Assembly (NCBI RefSeq): GCF_003073045.1 | Contig: NC_037593.1 | Location: 21,450,720 to 21,514,719 of the forward strand | Reading direction: 5' to 3' | DNA from: Pomacea canaliculata | Lineage: Eukaryota; Mollusca; Gastropoda; Architaenioglossa; Ampullariidae | Length of the DNA stretch: 64,000 bases | Part shown: positions 41,180 to 53,699 of the stretch, piece by piece | Position numbering within the stretch: the stretch's first letter is position 1 | How the letters are laid out: each line of letters opens with the position of its first letter | Made by a program: the position numbers and the translations under genes | The notes under the pieces: model-generated | What the model was told of the DNA's origin: nothing | Seen by the model: only the letters and a program-made list of their open reading frames with translations | The model's database searches: none

Positions 41180-43738
41180 GACAAACAGTCACGTGACTAC
41201 GTGGGTCTGGCTGGACGTGTTGATGCTGCTGTCTCGTGAGATTGTCACCTGCTCCTGTCTGGCTTGCTGTCCTGTCCCTTACACATATCCTGCTTCTGTT
41301 AGTGGAGAAATAACATTGTGAGTGTCATGCAGGGTGGATGACTTCATTAATCCTGAGCTAGATGGCGCTGAGGTGGCGGTGGTGTCAGTGGGGTGTCAAA
41401 GCTCCTCAAGACTTCTCCCTCCTAAAGACTGAACTGAAGGCCACAGTTTTTCAGTCGGAGGTTTCGTTCCTTTTCTTCCCCCAGTGCCAGCCGTTGTGAG
41501 TGTTGGAAAGCGAAAGTCTCTAGACTCGTCAGAAGCTCAGGTCTGTGTATGAGGCAAGACCCCGAGTGGCAGGCCGACTGGAAGGCCGACACAAAGACCG
41601 GGGCTTCACGCGCCCCGCCATTAGCATGATGTGAATGACGACTTGCCTGCCCGCTGACCTCTGTCCTCGCCAACAAATAACCCGGCGGTTACTTACGTTT
41701 GGTGGCGCAAACTTCTGTTTACTGTTTGCCGACGATCGCCTTCCCTCCCTTCGCCTCCATGTCTTGTGCGATCACAGAATGCCTGTATGGCGGTCTGACT
41801 TACTATCGCATGAATACTCCTCTGCATGCTTTATCCCATACAAACATCTCGCATACATTTCTGTGTTCTAGACTGTAGAGTTTGTGCTTGCGACACTCAG
41901 AAACCCGTTTTAGTGGGATTTTACTTCATAATTTATTGCGATATAAATACTTGATGTAACTGAAAATAAAACCAAGTCAATAAAGGCAAAAGCATCTTGG
42001 AAACAAATGTCTGGTCTGTCAGGCTGGCTGGATGGCTGGTTAGGAGGGTGAATAGAACTGGAGAAAGACACACTGGGGTTAATACCGATTTACTGATTTT
42101 AAGACAAGTCTGTGTTCGGATTAGCAGGCTACTTCACTGACAAGTCTGATTATGGCAGGTGAGCATCAAATGAAGGACAGGTAAACGTCAAGTGAACATC
42201 AGGATATCATTTAAAGACAAATAAGCGGCAGGTGAATGCCACGTTGTGTGGATGTTGGACATTATCTGAGCGAAGATGGTTTGACTGAAGGACATCGCCT
42301 CTTGACGACGCCAGTGCAGTTGTTGATGTTCAAGCATGTCCACCTTCAGTGCAATACTTTGTAATGTCGTTTTGTTATGAGCCCATGTCATTACAAGTAA
42401 CATTTGATATGAACAGTAAACTAGGAGGACTTGGTGTCACAAGTAACATTTGATAACAATATAATACCATTGATGAATTTAATGATGTCACGAGCACACG
42501 ACACTACAAGTTACATTTGATGCTGCATCTACATGTAACTGATAGTGTTGTAATGGTATTCACTTATTTATTTATTTAGCTACATGTTGCTTGTATCGTC
42601 AGAAGAGTGATAGTGTCGTCAGGTATCCCCGTAACTTGCAGTCGTCTCACACTTCAATAAAATAATCTTGTTACTATTCTAACCCTCCATATTAAAGATA
42701 CGAACAAAAGCAAATTGCGAACGTTTTGCCTTTACGTCTGGAGATTTTGTTTGCACTGCTTAGGCCTTGGACCATTATGGCTGCCACACATAAAGACCAA
42801 GTGAATGAGTATTTTGTGCTTCAGTAGAGAAGCGTGAAATAACCATCTGTGCTGCTAACCTGGTGCACACAAAGCCACATTTGTCAATCTCTCCCTTTTG
42901 AGGCTCCGAGTATAGAGGTATCAGGTATCTACTGGACGGTGTGGACCACAAGTCTTGTGAGTGATATGTACCTGCACACCTGGCGAACACTCCTTACAGG
43001 TGTGTGCGCCGCCTGGCGGTGTGCGGCGGTGGTGTCGCGCTAACCATGTATGTCTCACCCAGCACTTTCAGCCACTTGACAATGATCACCTTTTGTGAAC
43101 TTGGTGATGAATATGACATTGATGACAGATTGCCATCGATCTCTATTCACTTTGATACACGACAGTCAATCCAGCTTTCCCTCAGACTGACATTAATACG
43201 TCACTGGGTAGTTTCTATCCCCTCCACGTGAAGAGGCTACATTACTGTCCTGTCTTTATATGTGTGTCATGATTGTAGGATACTGATAGCTGCGCCTTTG
43301 AAGTTGGATCTTTTTAGTGGTTTTCTTACAGTTATATGTAATTATACAGTTATACAGTTATATACATGAGTGTGTATGTCTATGTACACACACACACACC
43401 AGTATTTGTACATATGTGTTCGGGTGAGAAAGAGAGAGAGGATATAACTGGTGTGATTATGAAAAGATATAAATAGCTTTTATAATAGCTGCAATGTCGT
43501 GACATCCTGAAGTAATCACAATTTGGCTGAAAGGTTCACATACTTTCTAAATGTTTTTATTTTTATCCTGTTAAAACGTTCAGTTATCCGCCGTAAAAAA
43601 TGCGGACCACGGAACTTCATGTAGGTAGAAAAGCTGGGTAGAATGATTTCGTTTGATACGTTTTCATAAAGTAAGTATTGAGAATTTCAATATCATTTGT
43701 CTCTTTGACAGGCGGGCTGTGCGTTTCTAACCGGATAG
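41180..43738. other. No gene recognised; probable promoter side of the cadherin gene
   Basis: Presumably 5' UTR and upstream sequence of the minus-strand cadherin gene near 41.2 kb. A CA microsatellite lies at about 43,387-43,401. Short frames lack family resemblance. Confidence 0.45.
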
Positions 43739-43746
43739 TGGGTGTG

Positions 43747-44163
43747 CAGGCCGCCGAGAGCACGGGCCCCAGGACAGACGACTCTCGGACCCCGTATAAT
43801 TGTAATCTTAAATAAGCTTCCCAGTGTGTAATAATATGCTGACAATTCGATTGTCAAAATCTACATTTCATTCAGTAAGGTAACATAGACTGCACACATT
43901 AGGACAAGTATACTAGGATCTACATCACTGCTTGAACATAGAGTTGTTTACACCCGAGTGGTTAGTAAATGAGGTAACATGACATTGAAAGATCAGACTT
44001 GTACCATGCTCCACAGAAAACATCCCCAGAGTGAGGAATGTTACACAACCTTTCTTTAAAAGGAAAAGACGAAGGAAAAAATCCGCTGACCAGGGCCAGG
44101 CCCTCTTCCCAGCCGCGGGCACTGGTACACCAGACCCGGACTCTCTCTCTCTTGTCAGGCCTG
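43747..44163. mobile_element. hAT-type MITE, long copy with perfect 8-bp TSD
   Basis: 417 bp in the orientation opposite to 37,138-37,326. Ends CAGGCCGCCGAGAGCACGGG and, reverse-complemented, CAGGCCTGACAAGAGAG. Flanked by TGGGTGTG (43,739-43,746; 44,164-44,171). The interior contains extra unique sequence relative to the short copy. Confidence 0.92.
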
Positions 44164-44171
44164 TGGGTGTG

Positions 44172-47155
44172 TCGACAATCAAGTAGGAGTGTTCCGGATT
44201 TGTGAAATGCCAACAAATTCTTTCGTCGGCAAACTAAACTTTTATGAAGGGTTCAACCAAATCGTTTCATCGCTGTACACATTATCTAGCCATTTAAAAA
44301 TAAGAGATTTGTCAAGATGTCTAAAGAGGTTGTCAGCTGCACCCGCGACGTCCGGTTGATATCTACGGCGCCCAGAGAAGTCCATAGCTTTGACTGAACG
44401 GGTACATCTACTGGTGAAAACTACGGGAAGCAACTCTAACTTTCCCCTGACGTTCATGACGGTGTTGTCTCCCTCGTCGTGGTCTGGAACTGGCCGCCAT
44501 GTTTGCTCACGATTCTCTCATGCTCACAAACTTGATTTTTGATCTTTTAGCCTAGTGGCGACAGGGCAAGTGAACTGAAAATAACAATTAATAAATGAAT
44601 TAAGTACGAATTTCTCTTCCAAATGAGAAACACACAAACTAGAAAATGCACAGAACAAGAACAGATCTTGAGTCTAGCAGGGACTGTAAATCCTGCTGCA
44701 GATCATTCAGCCTCCATGATCCTGACACGGACTCTGGTCCGCCATCTCCCCTTACCCTTTACTGGCGAGGATGTGGGGAAGTTGGGCCACATGACAGCAG
44801 CAATAACTGTCATCTGCTGATCGATGATGCACCTGCGGCGTGACGTATGTACGTACCTGTGCTGATCACAAGCTAGCCTCGCTCCACACTGACAAGCAAC
44901 AGGCTGACAACACCGTACAGTCGTTAAAACACTTGCAAGTGATCGTGCTCTGTATACACCTGGCTTTGTGTGACTGGAGAGTGCTAAGACCTGGCAACAC
45001 GGCCTGACGTGTGGATTCACAGCTGGACTACAAGGCTAACACCACGCGTCTCCTGTGGTCACTTCCCCATGATAGAGAAAAGCTCTCTCATCCTCCGTAT
45101 TTCCCTGTTGTTGTGTCCTTTCCTGCTGTAGGAAGTATAAATAACAGTCGTCTAGGTATCTTCCTAAGGCTGAATATTAGTTGTGGGGTAAAGTGGCCGG
45201 CCCCCTGTGTCACAAGTGTCATCAGGATAGCTACCCATGGCCCATGCTGACAACAGGTGCCTGCTTCATCATGACCTGAGAGTTGCAACAGAGGACAGGT
45301 GGGGCGCTTGCCCCTGTAAATGAGTGCAGCCAATGACAAACTCGACTAAACTTCAGACCCCAGAGATTGTTGCTGTCAAAACAATCAGCTACCTGGCCTG
45401 TGTCATCATCAGAAAACAAGAACGAACAATCCCGTGAGTCTTTATAATTACCTTCATATGAGGCTGTAATTGTCGCCAAGTAACAAGAGCAGACATAACA
45501 TATTGTATCAAGCAATATGGAAACAAATTAACTGGCCACATTGAACATTTTTCTGGTGCCTTCATTACTTAATTGCTCCTTCTCCATATCGCTTCGAATA
45601 TACTATGTCTCTAATCATTATTGTCATCATCATTGTAAAAATGTGGGACATGTCGCTATGGTTACGAATGTGACTCCACGTCGCTATGGAGAGTGACGTG
45701 ACTTGTTGTCCTGATGACCTGGCACTTGACTGACCTTCATTAGCACCGGTCATAGAGACAGAAACAGTTTAGGAATCTCTTCTAAAAAAAAATTTTCCAC
45801 ATTGCATTCTCAAATGACAGTGTCACCTCAAGAGACACTGACTGTCACATCAAAGAACGTTGCCTGTCACATCGCATGCATGATATTCTCACATCCATTC
45901 GTTAACATCTTTACTCGCTGCTCCATTCAAAATATCCTTCATATAGTTAACAGTTAAAACTAACCCGTTCTCTGCCCTTCTGCGTGCAGTCCTGTTCTTC
46001 TGATCTGACTTAATTAACCCTAAACGATTCATTGCTGTCCTTTCCTACTAAGTTATACGCTGGCACATCCACTGGTCTTCTCATCGCCTCACCTCATCAA
46101 ACGGAAGAACTAGAAATGCTGACCGCACTGACCAGTCACTGACCACACGTGTGCCGCATTTCTACGTGCGTCTGTCTGTGTGTCTCGTGTTCTCGTGTGT
46201 ACATCCCTGTGCGTGCGTGTGTGTCGTAGTGTATATGATGAGGCTTTAGTTTCTTGTATCATCATTTTGCAGGTGAGGGCTGAAGGACACACAGCATGCA
46301 GACTGACCACACTTCCCGTTTAGCGCAGTTCGCCGCCTTCACAGCCTGGGCCATCCGCCGCAAGTCCCAGCCTGTCCTCTCTGACCCCGGGACACACGGA
46401 AGTCAGGGGCAGTCAGATGCAGCGGTCAGCCTTGTGCGCATGTCAAAACTGTCCCCAGGTATCGTCTCCTCCCCCTTCTCTTTCTTCTCAATTTCTCTCT
46501 AGCTATATAACACACACAGTCACACATACAGAAACATATCAACTGTCCAAGGAACTGACAAGTGTAAGGAGGAACTGATGCACACCAGTAAATCTCTCCA
46601 TAGAGAGAGCAACTCTAGTAGACTCATCTCTCGCTGGTAAAGCTGTTGGGGTCATAGCTCTGTGATCTTACCGAGAAATTCTCCGGATGTGACTGATGTG
46701 ATCGACATCTTAGAAAACTCCGCTATGTCACCATTGCACTTAGGCTTTCCACTATGACATTGTATTTTATTCTGCTTTGCTTACATGCTTAAGAGTTATA
46801 TTAAGATTTGTTTCTTCCACGGGAATGTACACATACACAAAAGCACTACAGGGAACAGAATGAACGAGCCATGCGTTTACTGCCTGGCATGTCATCCTGG
46901 AATCAGTTGCACCTGTCAGCCCAGCAAAGGCGGAGAGTAGAATGTAGGGGGTGTCCAAGCTCTTTACCGGGTGTTGATGTGGCTACGGCTGTTTACTTGT
47001 GTCACACTTGGAAGCCAGCTTTCGAGATAAAACTGGTAGTTGTCTGAGATGTGTCTATATGTCCGTACAGCTTGGTGTCGAGGGGCATCGGCGACGGCCA
47101 GACCTCCTACCTGAATTCCTGTAGGAATCTACACTCCTGTAGAATGTGTTCTATA
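44172..47155. other. No confident gene
   Basis: A 71-codon minus frame (44,242-44,457) with SGRRRYQPDVAGAADNLFRH and WLDNVYSDETIWLNPS looks more protein-like than its neighbours but matches no family I recognise. A plus stretch at 46,296-46,455 after a possible acceptor is also open but has an in-frame stop upstream. Neither is annotated as a gene. Confidence 0.35.
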
Positions 47156-47164
47156 GTTTAGAAC

Positions 47165-47560
47165 CCAGTGCACACTAAGTCTTGTCCTCCCGTCTAAATT
47201 AAGTCTTGTTCTCCAATGTGCACTAAGTCTTGTCCTCCAGCCTATATTAAGTCTTGTTCTCCAGTCTACATTGTCTTGTCCTCACATAAACAGTGTCTTG
47301 AGTAAGTCTTCAGTCTTCAGTAAGTCTTGTCCTTCAATATATACTGTTTTGTCCTCCAATATACACCGTCTTGGCCTCCAGTATGCACTGTCTTGTTCTC
47401 CAATGTGCACTGTCTTGTCCTCCAGCCTATATTAAGTCTTGTCATCCAATATACATGTACACCATCTTGGCCTCCAATATAAATTGTCTTGTTCTCCAGT
47501 GTGCACTAAATCTTGTCATCCAGCCTACATTGTCTTGCTTTAGTATACATTTTCTGTTGA
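47165..47560. repeat. Degenerate minisatellite, about 20-27 bp unit
   Basis: Around 15 copies of TAAGTCTTGTCCTCCAGTCTA / TGTGCACTGTCTTGTCCTCC variants. Confidence 0.8.
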
Positions 47561-49605
47561 GTCCACGGTGCGCAGCGCTCTCTTTTCTTGCCACTTGTAC
47601 AGCTCATCTCTATGCATTCTTTGCCACTCGAGTGGTATACAGCTTTTCTTCTATACATGCTTAAAAGCTTGTATCTGAACTACTGCTACAAACAGCAGGA
47701 TGCAAAAACAATGCCTACTGGGGATGGGGGTTCAAATCCGCCCATATCTCACGGGATGCAATTCGTCACATTAGGTGACGTGTTTCAGGTGACATGTTCC
47801 ACAAATTACTGTACTCTGAGTCGTTAAGTGGTGGTTTCTTGTGCAAAGTGCACCCCTCCCCCCACTAGCCAAAAATAATCTTGGTAAAGGTAAAGCCTGA
47901 AGAACTAAACCCTTTGTCATCGTAGTCGTCGTCATCATCACCATGGAGCATTCGTCAGAAGGGGACATCTATCATTATAGGCAAAAATGAGCACGTACAA
48001 CATAATCGCCATCCATAGTCATAGAACACATTTTGATGATGATGATGATGAGGAGGAGGAGGAGGAGGAGGAGGATAAAATACGTATTTACCAAGACAAG
48101 TCTATCTCCCCTCTCTCTAACTGCCTCCTTTTTGTGTACAAGTCCCGCCGTCCTGTAAGTGCATGTTTGTTTTCCTCATTTCATCAACATAAAGACTTTG
48201 CCCTCCTCTCCCTGCTGCATTCATGATAATTTCCCCCTTGTCTGTCAACGTAAATGATAGATGTTGGTTCCTCGGTGAAATGATTGATGTCAATAGACAT
48301 GCAATAGACAATGTTGTACTGTACATAGCGTACAGCAAGTCTGTAGTCAACGATGCAGTGCTGTACCCATTCCCACAATGGACACAGACAGACGAATGTT
48401 CATCACCAACGTTGAGGACAACGAGGACAATTGTGTGCATTTTTTTGCTAACATTTCCTTGTGTCTTCATTCTTCTTCTTTCCGTCTGTATGCACCTACT
48501 GTCGAAAAAAAGTGATTTTCTTATGCTAATAATAAGAGCAACTGATTCAGTCTCGATGCTGTCCATGGCAGTTTAACAATTGGCAATTATTCCTGTGGTC
48601 ATGACAAGGTCTGTGTATTGTGTTCGTGTGTAAGTGCGTCAGTCATTACCAGTCCTCAGTATGCACTCCATCAGCTCAGCCAAAGCCACTTCAATTTTCC
48701 TGTTATCACCATGCCAAACCTACTGTTTGTTTCATCTTCCTTCCTCAAACTTTCATCAACGCCGTGTTTTCATGGTGTCAGCGTATATCAGATAAGGACA
48801 CATTTAATCTCTCGCACGCCCTGTCCAAGCTATTCAATTTTTTGGACGCCTGTTTCGGGTTTTGTATTTTACTGGCAGAATTTTGTACACGAAGGCTGCT
48901 TTACAGACTGCAGGATAACCTCACCCTCGCACCAGTCAGCCAATCGTTCAAATCTTCATGGTATGTAAAGTGAGTCAGTTAAGTACCGGCCCCTCCCCTC
49001 CCCACCTCACTCACTCACAGCGCCCAGTGAGAACCAGGAAGGAAATCCTATCGTTGCGACCTCGTCTGTCAACTCGCCTACGCGGGTGGCGACGTCACGA
49101 GTGAGTGCGTGGATTAGAGGCAGGCGCACCGTCTCTTCCTTCTCCACTGACGCCCCGCGCCGTTAGACGTTTCTTACCCGCCACGAGTCGGGTACTCGGC
49201 TCGCAGCCAGTCGTCTGCTGACGCCACGAGAGCGTGACCTTAGTGACCCAGTCTGAGAGGTCACAGTTTCTCACCCCAGTGGTCGTTCCACTCTCCATGT
49301 AGTAGCCACTGTGGATATCAATGAATGACGTCATGTGGATAACACAGAGGTGGATACTCTCGGTGTTGCTCGCATTGTACTCACGCTAACACTTGGAGGT
49401 CGGGAGTAGAGAGAGGACGCAATGCCTATACCTACCACAGCAAGTAGGTAGTGCAGTTTTTCTTTGGTGTGGAATGACGTAAGTTGTTATATATTCTTTT
49501 GATATTTTAAACTTTAAGTAAGATAAAGTCAGTGGAAAGAATAATCCAGATTTATTGGTTAGGCAAGGTGGCAACATTTTAGTGACCTTCGATCACTTGC
49601 TATTG
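47561..49605. other. No gene recognised; GAT/GAG microsatellite
   Basis: A GATGAT then GAGGAG run at 48,034-48,076. Both strands carry overlapping frames over 48,117-48,576 and 48,618-48,973 with no family match. Confidence 0.5.
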
Positions 49606-49611
49606 AACTAA

Positions 49612-50352
49612 AGCAGTGTACTGACAGTGTAGTGTACTTACAGTGTACTGACAGTGTGGTGTACTGACAGTGTACTGACAGTGTGGTGTACTGACAGTGT
49701 ATTGTACTGACAGTGTAGTGTACTGACAGTGCAGTGTACTGACAGTGTATAGTGTACAGACAGTGTAGTGTATGACAGTGCAGTGTACTGACAGTGTATT
49801 ATACTGACATTGTATAGTGTACTGATAGTGTGGTGTACTGACAGCGAATGTACTGACAGTGTATAGTGTACTTATAGTGTAGTGTACTGACAGTGAATGT
49901 ACTGACAGTGTAGTGTACTGACAGTGTATAGTGTACTGACAGTGTAGTGTATGACAGTGCAGTGTACTGACAGTGTATTATACTGACATTGTATAGTGTA
50001 CTGATAGTGTGGTGTACTGACAGCGAATGTACTGACAGTGTATAGTGTACTTATAGTGTAGTGTACTGACAGTGAATGTACTGACAGTGTAGTGTACTGA
50101 CAGTGCAGTGTACTGACAGTGTATAGTGTACTGACAGTGTAGTGTATGACAGTGCAGTGTACTGACAGTGTATTATACTGACATTGTATAGTGTACTGAT
50201 AGTGTGGTGTACTGACAGCGAATGTACTGACAGTGTATAGTGTACTTATAGTGTAGTGTACTGACAGTGTAGTGTACTGACAGTGTCGTGTACTGTACTG
50301 ACAGTGCAGTGTACTTACAATGTATATATAGTGTACTGACAGTGCAGTGTAC
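49612..50352. repeat. Minisatellite TGTACTGACAGTGTAG with a higher-order repeat
   Basis: About 45 copies of a 14-19 bp unit. A longer pattern (TATAGTGTACTGATAGTGTG ... CAGCGAATG ... TACTTATAGTG) recurs at about 49,810, 49,990 and 50,188, so blocks of about 180-200 bp were duplicated. The minus strand stays open throughout (YTVSTLHCQY-type repeats) because the unit lacks stops in one frame. Confidence 0.92.
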
Positions 50353-50505
50353 AAACGGTAGACTGTTACTTTCGCAAACTTGGAGAGTAGGTGTGCCTCC
50401 CTACTTGCATAAATACACTTAACATCTGTACGAGTATGGGCTTTTGTGTGGTTTGTGTGTGTGTGTGAAAGACAGAAAGATGGAAGAATAAGGATAGAAA
50501 TAGTA

Positions 50506-50907
50506 TTAGTCCAAGTAAACTGATTTGTGAAAACACAGGACTTTCGAACATATTGACATTACAGGAACGTTTTGTCTAAATCTTTGTGTAATAGCCTGAG
50601 CATTCAAACTCTGTACTCTAATATCTGATCCTCCATCGTTCGTGGTCATCATCCACACAATACAGCCAGCGCCTGCAGCACACCCTGCACGTGACAGTGC
50701 GTTTGTTTGTCTGTTAGCTGACAAGCACGTGTCCTCCCACAGTGTCTTGCCCCCCGACACTTGCTGATAGAAGCATATGACACCATGTTTACCATCTGGC
50801 AGGGCCTTTCTTATCGTGACAGCTGGCTGACAACCACGCAGGACAGCACGCTTGGATGTGGCACTGCCACTGCCTTGCTGTGCCAACACTTGGCTGACAT
50901 GACACAC
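50506..50907 (-). CDS. Uncharacterised open frame, 133 codons
   Basis: Longest non-repeat frame of the 41-56 kb region. It contains ICFYQQVSGGKTLWEDTCLS and AGCAAGAGCIVWMM, with five Cys in the middle. No signal peptide, no family match, no obvious splice sites. It could be an exon or chance. Confidence 0.22.
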   Translation of the reverse strand: MCHVSQVLAQQGSGSATSKRAVLRGCQPAVTIRKALPDGKHGVICFYQQVSGGKTLWEDTCLSANRQTNALSRAGCAAGAGCIVWMMTTNDGGSDIRVQSLNAQAITQRFRQNVPVMSICSKVLCFHKSVYLD

Positions 50908-51477
50908 TGTGCATGAGGAGCAGGCCTTGACCTTATAGGTTAAGTGCGCAGACTAAGCTGCTTCATTGTCCTCTTCCTCGCCCTGTAGAGTGGTGTTAGA
51001 GCCCTCCTCATGCTGTCAAGTGGCCTCACTGTCATCCAGTGCAGGTCTATGCCGACAAGCAGCACGGAGAGACACACTCACTATTCACTCGTCAACGACT
51101 CAAATGTTACAAAGACAAAAGTCGGCTCACTAACATTTCATTTAAATGAGTTTCTGATTTTGAATTCACTCGATCGGTGTTCGTTATTTCAACGCTGTAC
51201 AAAATGTCCTGCAGAGTAGGATGGCCGCTGGTTCATTAGGCAGTCGGACCACCAGCACTATGGTGAGTTGATGACAACGGGATAGTCGTTATCAGTCGTC
51301 AGCAAAGTGCTTCTGACGACGTTATTATCCATGACACACGCAGAGCGACACCTATGTCAAACGAGGAAGGGAGTCCATAATCAGCATCACTGTTTGTTGC
51401 ACGTCTTGTAGTGGAGCTTGATAACCGGTCTTTATTTCGGTAAGAACTGATTTGCAAGGATATCAACCAAAATCAAG

Positions 51478-51720
51478 GGCGGCCAGGTGGCGCAGCGATC
51501 ACGCGCTTGTCACCAGCACGGACTCGAGTGTCCGGAATTCAGATCTGTTCTCGGTCACGATGTGTAAACATCAATATCACCCCTCCCTCACGCCTACACT
51601 GAAACTCAGAGGGGCTAGGGCTGTGGAAGGGGCCCGGCCTGGCTCAGTAATTTTGTTTTCTTTTTCTTTTTCTTTTTCTTTTCAACAAACGTCTGCGAAA
51701 AGAATAGCAAAGGATTACAT
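51478..51720 (+). mobile_element. tRNA-derived SINE
   Basis: The head CGGCCAGGTGGCGCAGCG resembles the A-box part of the SINE heads at 62 kb and 20 kb. It continues to a CTTTTTCTTTTTC pyrimidine tract. The body carries GGGGCCCGGCCTGG similar to the MITE family's GC block. Confidence 0.55.
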
Positions 51721-51729
51721 ATAGAAAAG

Positions 51730-53490
51730 TCAAGTTTCATGCCTGCAATGCAAGCCGGGTGCAATAGTGGGGTGGGCCAGCAGGGTAGTGGGACTGAGAG
51801 GTGTGGTCAGGGCTAGCGAGGTCACGCTGTATGCTCTTTGTGTCCGAAAGTCGCTGTCCGACAAGAAGTATGTTCTAGAAGTAGAGATACCTGGGTTTAT
51901 CTTCCACTGTGGAGGTTGGGGCTGCACGCAGTTCCGAGTTGACAGTGAAGAGGACGGTATGTGACCGATGTGTGGACAACTCTGTGAACAGATGGAGGCG
52001 GGGGGCATCCCTGGTACCTCAGCCTGTAAGTGAGAAGTGTCAAAAATGTTTTTGAGGTTTTGTTTTCGTATTTAGTTACAAAGACACGGTGAAACGTTTT
52101 CTTCACCCACTCCTATCATCAGACACACGACTACACTCATGTACATAGAAACTTCTTATGAAGAAAGCAGCATGATACCATATGAGCACCAGCAATGCAC
52201 TAATACCGCAGCCAACAAAATACAAAAAATGATTACAAGAACATTTTAAAACTGCTGTATTGCAAACAGTGAGGCTTATATATTTTTGATGGCGGTGTCA
52301 GGGTGGAGTGGGTGAAGGGTGATAAATTCTCCGATGCACAGTATCGGCCTTCTTCTGCTGGGTGATATGCAAATAATGCAATACCGGCCTTCTGACCCGT
52401 TTGGAAAATTTACCTGATGTCAGTCAATCCTCCTTTATTTTCTTGGTCTGGCTGAGGCCTGGAGGGCGGAGTTTTACTTTAAACAACTCCTAAATATCCC
52501 TCCTTCCTCTTTGAAGATACTTTAATTTCCTCCTACCTTTTGCACTTATCACAAAAGCTTGGCCCTGACTCATGTACCATCACAAGGTTTGTGCAGAAAA
52601 GAAGAAACAAACAAAAAAAAAAAAACAAAAATGGCAGCATGAGGGGATAAAAGCTAGAGTTCAAAGAATGCTGCAAAGTTTAGGTTTGACCACTACTGAA
52701 GTTACTGCTACCTCTAATAATTGTACCCAAATATGTGACGACTGTGACATCACACATGCAATATAAACCTTGTATTGTCTTTAATTTTTGTTTCTTCAAT
52801 AATCTGTCGGGTTGTCACGTGCGCTGGTGACATAGCAAGCCTCTTTCCAATCTGGGGATTATTTATTTCTTTAGAAAAGGTGCGGCAAGTTCGGTGCTTG
52901 ATTATGTCCTTTTGCCTCATTTACTCATGTGAACACAGTTCTCAAATGTTCATTTCGTGCAGTCTTGTAGATCTTTCCTATCGTTTGCTATGTTACGTCA
53001 CTAAACTACGTTACTGCCAGTGGAATTATAACTTGTAAGCAAACTGTTACATACTGGACAGAAGATAATCGATTACAATTAATGATTAATGCACGGGGCC
53101 CGAAAAAGTCGTCTCCCCCGGGGCCCCGCAGGCTTTTGATGGCCCTGACTTGGCATGTGTGCGAACAGGAAATTACCCGGAAGTTCCGCAGTATTTCCGG
53201 TGCAGGAATGACCCTGGAATAGTGGCACTTGACCCTTGCAAGTTTTGTTAATGAAGTCATCCACAGCGCAGTCAAATGTGAGAGGAATCAACCAGAGTGG
53301 GAGGGGGAGGTAGGGACTGAAATAGTAGGGGATTGTAGTGGACACAAGATTGTTATAGATATCTGATTTTTGTCGATGCTGTCTACAATCTCTTTGAGAA
53401 AAGCAGAACGAAATCTTCTAAGTAGAGTATTTTTTTTTAAAAAAAAAAACACCGAATGAAGAGGTTTTGTTTATGGTGACTGACGTATTC
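51730..53490. other. No confident gene
   Basis: A plus stretch 51,840-51,957 (KKYVLEVEIPGFIFHCGGWG) ends at a possible donor GACG|GTATGT and could be an exon, but no acceptor or partner is found. A/T runs lie at 52,610-52,625 and 53,427-53,450. A fragment with GGGGCCCGAAAAAG (about 53,095-53,148) resembles the MITE family. Confidence 0.35.
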
Positions 53491-53492
53491 TA

Positions 53493-53692
53493 CAGTCGGA
53501 CCTCGATAAGTCGAACTCAAAGGAACCGAACAAAAATTCGACTTACGGAGTTTTCGAGTTATGGGAAAATGGCGTAATAGGCGCGAGTACTTGGCCGGGA
53601 ACTAACAATTAATTCGATATAGAGCGATATAGGGAGGTTTTATACTTAGGGAAGGTCGACTTAGGGGAGGTCGACTTATCGAGGTCAGATTG
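53493..53692. mobile_element. Pogo/Tigger-type MITE
   Basis: 200 bp. Ends CAGTCGGACCTCGATAAGTC and, reverse-complemented, CAATCTGACCTCGATAAGTC, flanked by TA (53,491-53,492; 53,693-53,694). The interior repeats TCGACTTA words. Different family from 7,135-7,697 but the same superfamily. Confidence 0.9.
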
Positions 53693-53699
53693 TACTTAC

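Noticed and set aside
46296..46502. Plus frame of 68 codons after a possible acceptor at 46,270
   Set aside because: An in-frame stop separates it from the acceptor and no domain is visible.
49872..50354. 160-codon minus open frame with repeated YTVSTLHCQY-type peptides
   Set aside because: It is the translation of a minisatellite without stops in one frame; no start context, no domain, and length tracks the array.
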